This document shows, in pieces, positions 18,384-26,296 of a stretch of 64,000 nucleotides of DNA. The stretch is from a virus: positions 62,001-126,000 of the IMG/VR virus record IMGVR_UViG_3300046323_000587; one strand, given 5' to 3'. Under the pieces are notes generated by a model. That model did no database searches. It had not been told where the DNA came from and worked only from the letters and a program-made list of their open reading frames with translations. A program made the translations under genes and the position numbers. The first letter of the stretch is position 1, and each line of letters begins with the position of its first letter.

Positions 18384-19400
18384 ATGTTGGTAAAAAATAA
18401 AACTATTATTAATTCAATTTCTACACAAGAAAAAGTTTCTAAAATATTAGATATAGGACAATACAATATATTACAATATTACTTAAAACAAGATATAACT
18501 AATCCAAATAAATTATTTAATCCTTATAGAGATATTTTATGTTGTGGAATAGATAATAAACCTAGTTGTTATATATCATCTAAAAAGATAAATGATACAG
18601 ATTGGTTAATATTTAACGATAGAGCTATCGGATATAGTGCAAATATTTTTGGTCTAGCAGCGACTAAATATGGTTTATCTTTAACCGGATTTGTAAATAA
18701 AGAACTTTTTAGTAAAACTGTTGATTTATTATACAATGAAATAACTAATTCAGAAGATCTTTTTGATATAGATGAAGATAAGATAATTGAAAAAAAACTT
18801 TTAAAGAAATCTACTTCTACAATAGAAGTATTTCCTAAAATATACTCTGAAAAAGAATTAAATTACTGGAAACAATACAACATAGAATTAAATGATTTAA
18901 TTGATTTTAAAGTGTTTGCTTGTAGCAAAGTAGTAATCAATGGAAAAACATTTTTACGTTCTTCTACTGAAGATATATGTTTTGCATATAAATTTCAAGA
19001 AGGTAAATATAAAATCTATCGTCCTGAATCTTTAAAAGAGTATAAATGGAGAACTAATACATCAGAAATAGATAATATAAACTTTATTGAAAATGATTTA
19101 GTAATACTTACTAAAAGTAGAAAAGATCGTATTGTATTGAAGAAAATGGGGTTTGAATCTTATTCTTATTCAAGTGAAACTTTAATTCCTGATAAACTAG
19201 CTTATAAAACTAAATACATTTTATATGATAATGACAATAAAGATTTTAACACAGGACAAGAATTTGCTAAACAAATAGCACAAAAATTCAATTTACTTAA
19301 TTTAGAAATTCCTTCTAAATATAAATGTAGCGATATATCAGATTTAGTAAAGAAAGTTGGATTTGAGAAAAGTAAAGAAATTTTACTCGGCTTAATTTAA
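18384..19400 (+). CDS. DnaG-like (TOPRIM) primase
   Basis: 338 residues. The N-terminal part has NPYRDILCCGIDNKPSCYI (about 47-65) followed by WLIFNDRAIG, matching the 'PFR.D..PSC.F...W..FKD' segment that opens phage DnaG-like primases; the classical CHC2 zinc ligands are incomplete. The C-terminal TOPRIM core has a strand NDLVILTKSRKDRIVLKKMG (the usual glutamate is replaced by a lysine/serine context) and ILYDNDNKDFNTG, giving the DxD metal pair, then DISDLVKK. It would make RNA primers for the DnaB/PolA fork. The lost glutamate is odd and could mean altered chemistry. Confidence 0.72.
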   Translation: MLVKNKTIINSISTQEKVSKILDIGQYNILQYYLKQDITNPNKLFNPYRDILCCGIDNKPSCYISSKKINDTDWLIFNDRAIGYSANIFGLAATKYGLSLTGFVNKELFSKTVDLLYNEITNSEDLFDIDEDKIIEKKLLKKSTSTIEVFPKIYSEKELNYWKQYNIELNDLIDFKVFACSKVVINGKTFLRSSTEDICFAYKFQEGKYKIYRPESLKEYKWRTNTSEIDNINFIENDLVILTKSRKDRIVLKKMGFESYSYSSETLIPDKLAYKTKYILYDNDNKDFNTGQEFAKQIAQKFNLLNLEIPSKYKCSDISDLVKKVGFEKSKEILLGLI

Positions 19401-19425
19401 TAATTTAATAATTTAATAATTTAAT
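19394..19425. repeat. 8-bp tandem repeat between primase stop and next start
   Basis: Four exact copies of AATTTAAT. The first contains the primase stop (19398-19400) and the last abuts the next ATG (19424). Confidence 0.85.
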
Positions 19426-19858
19426 GAAAAATACTATGTCAAATATTTCAATTTTAGATAATGAAGAAACAAAATCTATTCTATATGGAGTAGAATTAAA
19501 CAACACTATTAACAATATAGTAAATGATGTACAAAATAATAAACTAGACTTAGAAGAAACTTTAGAACAACATTTAGTAAAATTTTTTAAAGTTTATACA
19601 GATAAAATAGATTTACTAGAAAGAAAAATAAAAGAAGTAGTTATTTTAGTAATTATTACTAAACAAAAATTAAATGAAACTAAGTCTATTTTTAATGAAA
19701 GCACAGACACATTTAAAATGTTGGACAGTTCTTATAAAAATGTAAGTAAATTATTTAATTTAACAACTAAAACTATTGACACTAACAAAATTCAAGATTG
19801 GATAGATGAAGTTGAAAATAAATCTAGTGTACTTAAAAGTATAGACGATATTTTATAA
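19424..19858 (+). CDS. Small coiled-coil protein, 144 residues
   Basis: Charged, all-helical protein; residues 45-100 show heptad spacing of I/L/V (HLVKFFKVYTDKIDLLERKI...). No enzyme motif. It starts inside the 8-bp tandem repeat after the primase and ends before a hairpin at 19878-19906. Two ATGs lie close together (19424 and 19436); the first is used. Confidence 0.6.
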   Translation: MKNTMSNISILDNEETKSILYGVELNNTINNIVNDVQNNKLDLEETLEQHLVKFFKVYTDKIDLLERKIKEVVILVIITKQKLNETKSIFNESTDTFKMLDSSYKNVSKLFNLTTKTIDTNKIQDWIDEVENKSSVLKSIDDIL

Positions 19859-19877
19859 CATAGATTTTACTAAACTA

Positions 19878-19906
19878 TTAGAGAATATCTTTTAAATATT
19901 CTCTAA
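19878..19906 (+). terminator. Likely terminator hairpin
   Basis: Perfect 11-bp stem (19878-19888 with 19896-19906) with a 7-nt loop, 20 bases after a stop codon. The trailing T-rich stretch is broken by A, so strength is uncertain. Confidence 0.6.
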
Positions 19907-19969
19907 TAATTATTTATTAGCTAATCCAAACAATTTATTGCCATTTTTAACCCTTTAATAATCAAATAT

Positions 19970-20239
19970 ATGCAATTTCAAATTGACCCAATGTTATTAC
20001 ATTTTTTACCAGAAGATCGTTCTTATATTATCAATAATTGGGAACAAGTAATTTACAATTACAATCAAATAGTTATTAAAATTAGAGCTTTTCAAGCATA
20101 TTCAGAAATAAAAACAGAAGTAAGACCAGAAACAAATATTATAACTGAAAGTAACGATACAGAAAATGTAACTGAACAATCAGAAGTAATTAATACGGAA
20201 ACCCCTGTTACAGAATCAACTTATAGAAAAAGAAAATAG
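19970..20239 (+). CDS. Hypothetical protein with acidic/Thr-rich tail, 89 residues
   Basis: A helical N-terminal half (residues 1-45) is followed by a disordered tail rich in T, E, N and V ending in a basic RKRK. No domain recognised. It has its own leader after the hairpin at 19906. Confidence 0.5.
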   Translation: MQFQIDPMLLHFLPEDRSYIINNWEQVIYNYNQIVIKIRAFQAYSEIKTEVRPETNIITESNDTENVTEQSEVINTETPVTESTYRKRK

Positions 20240-20303
20240 TTTTTATTATAATTTATTAGAATTATTTACCATTAAACTCAATATTAAACTTAAAAATTAA
20301 ATT

Positions 20304-22499
20304 ATGAAATACCAAGAAGAAGAAATTAATAGCATTTTAATAAGTAATTCTCAACCAATTTCACTTTATTTTAGTGAAGACGATAAAAATAAACTAATTA
20401 AATCAAAAGTAGATTCTGTTTATAGTAATCCTTATAGATGGTTAATAGAACTTGTAACTAATGGAATTGATGCTTGTAAAGAAGCTAACAAACCCATTAA
20501 AGTTGATTTAATTTATGATAATACAGATATATTAACTTTAAACGGAAACGGAAAAATTATTATTAGAGATTATGGTACAGGTATGTCTTTAGACAGAATG
20601 TTAAATAATTATACTGCTATAGGAAACTCTACAAAAGAAGATAATGAAGGAGCTATTGGTTTCTTTGGTATTGGTAGACTATCTGTATTAAAATATACTA
20701 AACTGTATGAAATAAACTCTTATTATCAAGGAACAAAATATTCTTTTTTAATGGGTTTACAAGATGTAGAGAGAGAACGTAGAGGAGAAAAATATATCAA
20801 TAAAGAATACACTCTTTGTAATATCTTTAACACAACTACAACAGAAGAAGATGGATTAGAAGTAATTGTAGAATTAAACAATTCAAAAGATATTAATAAT
20901 ATTACTTCATTTATTAATAAAGAATATCTTATTCTTCAAGAATTTGTAAATATCGTTAATATTAAAACTGATTTAAAATATAAAGAAGTATGGAAATCAG
21001 AAAATTGTAAAATACTAGAAAATCATACTCACGGAGGTTATATGTCTATCTCTTTAGGAGGAGTTTTATATGATTTAGATGACCATAAAGAAGAGTTGTT
21101 AACTTTATGCGAAAAAGACAAAGATTTAAGAGCTTTTTTAGAGATTTGTTTTTCTATTAGTTCAAATATAATATTTTTTGTTCCACTAAATAAAGTAAAA
21201 CCAACAGAATCAAGAGAATCTATTGATATTGGTTATACTAAAACACTACCAAATATTTTAGAAGTTGTAAACAAAGTAAAAAATGAAATATGTGATTATT
21301 TACTTACTGAAATTGAAAAGATAACTAATTTCTTTGAAATATTGCACATAATCAATTCTGGTTCTTTTAAAAATTCTTATATTTTAGCTAAATCTTTACA
21401 ATTTATTACAATCAATAAAAAGTTTGGAGACACTATTATAAAAGATTTAGAAGATTTGCTTAAAGTAAATTATAGATTATATAAAATATCAAATACATCT
21501 CAAATTCTTAGAAGAAATAGAAATCTATTTGAAAATTCTTGGAATAATACAGAACAAGGAAAACAATTAACTGGTATTGATGAAACTATTTATAAAGTTT
21601 CAGTTGAAAAATATAGTGATTGGGATATTCAAAAACCTTTAATTTATCAAGAGTTTTCTAAAAATGATTCTGGTAATATTTATAGTCAAATATTAACTAA
21701 ATATAATGTAAATACAGCCTATATTTTAAAAGAATCTTCTCCTATTATAACAACAACAATAGCTGATTTTTTTATTCCTTATACAATAGATGATTGTAAT
21801 AATTACAGTATTACTATTGACAATTCTAATAATATACCAAAACCTAAATCAGATAAAAATTATAATGTTGGTCATTATTGTTTCTATAATTCAGATGTAA
21901 ATTATACTCTTGATGTAATAACAGAACAACAATTTATTGATAATTATATCAACTTCTATTATATTTCATATAAAGAAAAAGATTCTTTAAATAAATTCTA
22001 TATTTCTACCGTTTTAAAATTAAATCCTTCTATTAAAATTTGTGTTATTTCAATGGATTTAATAGAGAAATTAAAAAGAAAAAATTTAATCAGTGATACA
22101 AATCATCTAAATACTGTCAGTATTTCAACACAACAAAATAAAGCTTATACAGCTTATATGGCTATTAAACCTATTATTGATAATATTTATATTTTATTAC
22201 AAAGCAACAAAATAAATTTTGGTAAATATACTGTTCCAGAGATTAATGAAATTAAATTTAAAGTAAATCATATAACTGAAAAATTAAATATAAGTTCTTC
22301 TGAATTATCTTTAGTAGACGCTTTTATTAAAATGAAAATTGTTGAATTAGATACTTCTTTGGTATTTAAATATAAAAAAGAATTCAATTATTATTTACAA
22401 CAATTAAGAACACTAAGCAAAAAAGATTTTAATTTCTTAGATTCTTTACATAATTCACTTATACTGATAGAAAGTAATAATCAAATTAATTTATTCTAG
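20304..22499 (+). CDS. rIIA: rIIA-like GHKL ATPase
   Basis: 731 residues, close to T4 rIIA (about 725). The N-terminal 220 residues form a GHKL/Hsp90-type ATP-binding domain: E49 and N53 in WLIELVTNGIDAC (N box), D89-Y-G-T-G-M in the G1 box, and GFFGIGRLSVL at 119-129 (G2/lid). The rest is not catalytic by eye. In T4, rIIA and rIIB are membrane-associated proteins that influence lysis timing and resistance to the Rex exclusion system; that knowledge is from T4. The gene lies directly before an rIIB-like gene, which strongly supports the call. Confidence 0.8.
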   Translation: MKYQEEEINSILISNSQPISLYFSEDDKNKLIKSKVDSVYSNPYRWLIELVTNGIDACKEANKPIKVDLIYDNTDILTLNGNGKIIIRDYGTGMSLDRMLNNYTAIGNSTKEDNEGAIGFFGIGRLSVLKYTKLYEINSYYQGTKYSFLMGLQDVERERRGEKYINKEYTLCNIFNTTTTEEDGLEVIVELNNSKDINNITSFINKEYLILQEFVNIVNIKTDLKYKEVWKSENCKILENHTHGGYMSISLGGVLYDLDDHKEELLTLCEKDKDLRAFLEICFSISSNIIFFVPLNKVKPTESRESIDIGYTKTLPNILEVVNKVKNEICDYLLTEIEKITNFFEILHIINSGSFKNSYILAKSLQFITINKKFGDTIIKDLEDLLKVNYRLYKISNTSQILRRNRNLFENSWNNTEQGKQLTGIDETIYKVSVEKYSDWDIQKPLIYQEFSKNDSGNIYSQILTKYNVNTAYILKESSPIITTTIADFFIPYTIDDCNNYSITIDNSNNIPKPKSDKNYNVGHYCFYNSDVNYTLDVITEQQFIDNYINFYYISYKEKDSLNKFYISTVLKLNPSIKICVISMDLIEKLKRKNLISDTNHLNTVSISTQQNKAYTAYMAIKPIIDNIYILLQSNKINFGKYTVPEINEIKFKVNHITEKLNISSSELSLVDAFIKMKIVELDTSLVFKYKKEFNYYLQQLRTLSKKDFNFLDSLHNSLILIESNNQINLF

Positions 22500-22527
22500 T
22501 AAATATTCTAGTAAATATTTTAGTATC
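22492..22527. repeat. 12-bp tandem repeat across the rIIA stop codon
   Basis: Two exact copies of TATTCTAGTAAA and a diverged third; the stop (22497-22499) lies in the first copy. Confidence 0.75.
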
Positions 22528-22568
22528 TCAATTCTTATTAATTCATTCATTTTAAACAAAATAATTCT

Positions 22569-23579
22569 ATGGTACAAATTTTTTCAGCAAATTTCAGCAT
22601 TGGTTCAACAGTAAAAGTGATTACAGCAGCACAAAATTATAATCTTAATATTAGAACAGAAGAAGATTTAACAACTAGTATTGAAATTAAATTTAGAATA
22701 GAGAAAGCAAATAAACATTATAAAAATAATAAAGGAGAGAAATATAAAAAACAATTAAATAAAATTATTGCTCTTTGTGATAAATTTAATACATTTAAAC
22801 AAATTCACTATTTAGATGAAAATTATTATATCAATAATAATTGTATCTATTATAAAGGGCTAGAAGAGTTCCCTATTACTGGTAAAGCATTAACTTATTT
22901 AAAAACTATTATTGATTCTAAAAATGTTGAACAAGTAAATAAATTTACAGCTTTTCATAAAAGATGCTCATTAAATAAAGGCGAAATTAAAAATGATGTG
23001 ATTATTAAAACTGGTAAAGAAGTAGTTCAAGAACTGTATGAATTTATCTTGACTCACAATACACCAGTAACAAATGATGGATTTTTATTGTTTAAAAGAA
23101 CTCTTAAATTTAAAGAAGGTTTTAAATATTTTATGCCAAATGAAGCAATTGATGTAATCGGAAATCATTTTGTATTTAATAGTGGTCAATTGGTAGATTG
23201 TAAAATTAATTGTCTAACGAATTTACCTTCTTCTTACAATGTACTTAAAGTATTCCAAGACTTAAACACTAATTTAGTTTCAGCTCATAAACATACAGAC
23301 GGAACTGATTGTGAGTGGTCTTTTGGTCAATATACTTATCCAGATAAATTAGACTACAATTCTTCTAATACTTGTTCTTCTGGATTACATTTTGGTACAG
23401 AACAAACTTTTGTAGGAGGTGATGGATATTTTATTGGTTTAGTAGATCCTGCTGATGTAATTAGTGTTCCAAAAGAATCAGGCACAGCTAAAATTAGAGT
23501 TAAAAGAGCTATGTTAGTTGGAATTACTACAAAAGATTCATTTGAAACTATTACTTTTGATCAAAGCTTTTCTAATTAA
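22569..23579 (+). CDS. rIIB: rIIB-like protein
   Basis: 336 residues, near T4 rIIB (312). The C-terminal half carries the family's hallmark order: CSSGLHFGTEQ, then LVDPADVISVPKESGTAKIRV. In T4, rIIB is the partner of rIIA. The N-terminal third (IGSTVKVITAAQNYNLNIRT) may be a small DNA-binding-like helical part, as suggested for other rIIB proteins. It starts 69 bases after the rIIA-like gene and is followed by a terminator. Confidence 0.78.
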   Translation: MVQIFSANFSIGSTVKVITAAQNYNLNIRTEEDLTTSIEIKFRIEKANKHYKNNKGEKYKKQLNKIIALCDKFNTFKQIHYLDENYYINNNCIYYKGLEEFPITGKALTYLKTIIDSKNVEQVNKFTAFHKRCSLNKGEIKNDVIIKTGKEVVQELYEFILTHNTPVTNDGFLLFKRTLKFKEGFKYFMPNEAIDVIGNHFVFNSGQLVDCKINCLTNLPSSYNVLKVFQDLNTNLVSAHKHTDGTDCEWSFGQYTYPDKLDYNSSNTCSSGLHFGTEQTFVGGDGYFIGLVDPADVISVPKESGTAKIRVKRAMLVGITTKDSFETITFDQSFSN

Positions 23580-23615
23580 TCTTCTTTAAAGAATTAAAAT
23601 TTACTCAATCATATT

Positions 23616-23648
23616 AATAACCTGTCAAGAGTTTCTTTTCAGGTTATT
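23616..23648 (+). terminator. Rho-independent terminator
   Basis: 9-bp stem AATAACCTG/CAGGTTATT with a 15-nt loop and a run of Ts, after the rIIB-like gene. It is only 30 bases before the next start codon, so the endonuclease gene probably has its own promoter overlapping this region. Confidence 0.75.
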
Positions 23649-23677
23649 TTTTTTATTAATGTTTTATTATTATTATT

Positions 23678-24118
23678 TTGAATAAGATTTGTAAGAAATG
23701 TAAACAAGAACAACCTTTATGTGAGTATTCTTTTGATTTTGAAGCTGCTAAATTTAAAGAAACTTGTAATACTTGTACAGCAAATAAAATCAAAGAGAAG
23801 AAAAAAGAACTTACCAAAGAAGAGAATCAACGATTAGCAAATTATTGTTATAATTACAATATAACAACAGAAGAATATTATAAATTAGAAGAATCTCAAC
23901 ATTTTTTATGTTCTATATGCAAAAAACCTACACCAAATAAATTTTTTTGTGTAGATCACGACCATAAAACTTCTAATGTTAGAGGGCTTCTTTGTAAAAA
24001 TTGTAATTTAGGTTTAGGTCATTTTAAAGATGATATTTCAGTAATGAGTAGTGCAATAGAGTATATAAGTAAAAGTAAAGAATATCAAGTAAACGGTATT
24101 AATTTAAAACGAAAATAA
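23678..24118 (+). CDS. Endonuclease VII-like HNH protein
   Basis: 146 residues. An N-terminal four-cysteine knuckle (C5, C8, C30, C33) precedes the recombination endonuclease VII core: C78-x2-C81, D93-H-D-H96, then VRGLLCKNCNLGLG (C106, C109). In T4, endonuclease VII resolves branched DNA; relatives also act as free-standing homing endonucleases. The extra zinc knuckle fits a DNA-targeting role. The start appears to be TTG (23678), as no in-frame ATG lies between the terminator and the first cysteines. Resolvase or homing enzyme cannot be decided from sequence alone. Confidence 0.8.
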   Translation: MNKICKKCKQEQPLCEYSFDFEAAKFKETCNTCTANKIKEKKKELTKEENQRLANYCYNYNITTEEYYKLEESQHFLCSICKKPTPNKFFCVDHDHKTSNVRGLLCKNCNLGLGHFKDDISVMSSAIEYISKSKEYQVNGINLKRK

Positions 24119-24135
24119 TTTAAAATACTTCAATT

Positions 24136-24363
24136 ATGTCAAATAATTCAATTAAAATATCTGATGAAGTGTATTATTTAGATCCTTATACAAAAGAAAA
24201 TACATCAGAATATTTAGGCAGAGTAACTAAAATAGTAGGAGATTCAGTAACAACTAGAATAGGAGATGGTTATACAATAACAAACATTAATTATTTAACA
24301 ACAAATAAACCAAGTATTTCTAATAATTCTACTAACAATAAACCTAATAAAAATGCTAAATAA
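24136..24363 (+). CDS. Small beta-rich protein, 75 residues
   Basis: Residues 6-52 (ISDEVYYLDP...YLGRVTKIVGDSVTTRIGDGYTI) look like a small SH3/KOW-type barrel; the remainder is an N/S/T/K-rich tail. Its 3' end overlaps the exonuclease start by 11 bases, so translation is probably coupled. Confidence 0.5.
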   Translation: MSNNSIKISDEVYYLDPYTKENTSEYLGRVTKIVGDSVTTRIGDGYTITNINYLTTNKPSISNNSTNNKPNKNAK

Positions 24364-25393
24364 TTCAAGTAATTCCAATAATTCAAGTAAATTAAATAAT
24401 TCTTTACAAAAAGCATACGAAACATTAATTAAAGAAGGAGATTCTAGTCTCCTCTCTTTTTATAAAGTATTTTATACAGGAAAATTAACAATAAATAAAG
24501 TAATTGAATACGAAACCTCAAACAATAAAAGTTTAGAAATAGAAGATTTATTTGAACAATATAATAATTCAATAAACAATTCTTTTAATTTATTTGAATA
24601 TAAGCCTCATTATTTAATTTATGATGCAGATGAAATAGCCTATTTAATAAGTTATATTTGTAAAGACGAAACAAAAGAAAATGTTATAAAAGAATCTATA
24701 GATAAATATTTATATAAGATACTAAACGAAAAAAAATTTACTCATTATATTGCTTATCTAAAACCTAATATGGCAACTTTTAGAGATACTTTAGGGAAAG
24801 CTAAAAAATATAAAGGAAATCGTACTGGAACTGCACCACAATTTTATTTAAAATGGAAAACTGTAATAGAAAACTATTTAATTGCTAAGTACCATTTTGT
24901 TAAACTAGATGTTCCTATTGAAAGTGATGATGCAGTATCTATAACAGCAAAAATGTGTAAACAACAAGGTATTAATTATACAATAGTAAGTAAAGATAAA
25001 GATTTATTGCAATTAGAAGGAAATCATTTACATTATGATACAAAAAATAAAGTTTGGAAGGATTTATTTGTATCTGAAATAGGCGAAATTACACTTATAA
25101 GTAAAGATAAATATTTAGCTACTGGATATATTGCTTTAATGTATCAATGTCTAATAGGAGATTCTTCTGATAATATTCAAGGTTTAAAAAATTACGGACC
25201 AAAAAAATCTTACGAAATATTGAAAGATTGTAAAACAAAACATCAATTATTGGGGAAAGTTTTAGATACTTACTACAAATACATAGGAAAGTATTGGGGA
25301 AAACAAATATTTAAAGAAAATTACTCATTAGTTAAATTGCTGGATCGTTATAATGAATTTAGTTTTACTCCAATTAAAAACATCGCTATTTAA
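24353..25393 (+). CDS. 5'-3' exonuclease (FEN/PIN family)
   Basis: 346 residues. After a disordered Asn/Ser-rich start (1-20) and a helical extension come the family motifs: YDADEIAY (D91, D93), KYKGNR (142-147), PIESDDAVS (E190, D192, D193), SKDKDLLQ (D215, D217), and LIGDSSDNIQGLKNYGPKKS (D270, D273) with the helix-hairpin-helix. It removes RNA primers and flaps, supplying the activity missing from the PolA protein at 10432. The N-terminal extension of about 80 residues is longer than in T7- or T5-type enzymes. Confidence 0.87.
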   Translation: MLNNSSNSNNSSKLNNSLQKAYETLIKEGDSSLLSFYKVFYTGKLTINKVIEYETSNNKSLEIEDLFEQYNNSINNSFNLFEYKPHYLIYDADEIAYLISYICKDETKENVIKESIDKYLYKILNEKKFTHYIAYLKPNMATFRDTLGKAKKYKGNRTGTAPQFYLKWKTVIENYLIAKYHFVKLDVPIESDDAVSITAKMCKQQGINYTIVSKDKDLLQLEGNHLHYDTKNKVWKDLFVSEIGEITLISKDKYLATGYIALMYQCLIGDSSDNIQGLKNYGPKKSYEILKDCKTKHQLLGKVLDTYYKYIGKYWGKQIFKENYSLVKLLDRYNEFSFTPIKNIAI

Positions 25394-25432
25394 TTATTAA
25401 TTGCTAATTACTTACTTCTATTTAACATTATT

Positions 25433-25723
25433 ATGATAAAAAAATTTTATTATTGGTTAAATAATTCTCCAATTTGGTATGAAGTTTATTGTTCTGTAAC
25501 AATTAGTTATACTTTATCTACAGATGATGAAATACCTAGTCAAGCAGAAACAAAATTACCTGAAAATAAATCTATTCGATATCTGATAAATCTAAAAGAT
25601 ATACTATCTTTTCACGAAATACCTAACAGTAACTCAGTTAAAATATCTTTAACAGATGCAAGAGATATCATAGCAGAAATTTCTTATGAAGATTTAAAGT
25701 CTTTGTTAATAAAATCAGTTTAA
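25433..25723 (+). CDS. Hypothetical protein, 96 residues
   Basis: Small mixed alpha/beta protein with an aromatic N-terminus (FYYWLNNSPIWYEVY). Not a signal peptide by eye. It lies 39 bases after the exonuclease and 17 before the next gene, probably one operon. Confidence 0.5.
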   Translation: MIKKFYYWLNNSPIWYEVYCSVTISYTLSTDDEIPSQAETKLPENKSIRYLINLKDILSFHEIPNSNSVKISLTDARDIIAEISYEDLKSLLIKSV

Positions 25724-25740
25724 AAAGTAATTTACTTAAA

Positions 25741-26286
25741 ATGAAACAAAATAATAAAATAGATTCAAAAAACTTATCTTTATATTATATTGTTCCTAGT
25801 TTATCTTTCAAATATAAATCAATAGATAATAAAACTAAATTAGTTATATTTAATAAAAACAATTACGAATTAATTAATAGTTACATAGATAAAACTTCTA
25901 ATACAATACATATTAGAATGAAAATCTTTAATATAGAACTAGCTTTATCTAAAAACTATTTGTATCAATCTCAAGAGAATACTAAATTATTTATGGTATT
26001 CTCTTTACCTAAAAAATATATTAAAGAATATTTTCATTTTTTTAATAGTGAGTACACTAAGTTCTCTTTTCAATATAAAAAACTATTAATTAATTATTCT
26101 GGATTGCCTTTTTATGAAAGAGGTAGTTCACATAAATTATTATTAGGATTATTTAATGAAAAGAAGATAAATGGTTATGTACCTAATAGACTATATAATT
26201 ACTATTGCAATAATAATAAAGTAGATAAAGTACCAGAGGAGTATCAATTTATAAAACCTTTAACAGAAAAAGAATTTATTAATTAA
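25741..26286 (+). CDS. Hypothetical protein, 181 residues
   Basis: Basic, tyrosine- and asparagine-rich soluble protein with no recognised motif, directly upstream (10 bases) of the ribonucleotide reductase large subunit gene, with which it is likely cotranscribed. Confidence 0.5.
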   Translation: MKQNNKIDSKNLSLYYIVPSLSFKYKSIDNKTKLVIFNKNNYELINSYIDKTSNTIHIRMKIFNIELALSKNYLYQSQENTKLFMVFSLPKKYIKEYFHFFNSEYTKFSFQYKKLLINYSGLPFYERGSSHKLLLGLFNEKKINGYVPNRLYNYYCNNNKVDKVPEEYQFIKPLTEKEFIN

Positions 26287-26296
26287 ATCACTATTT

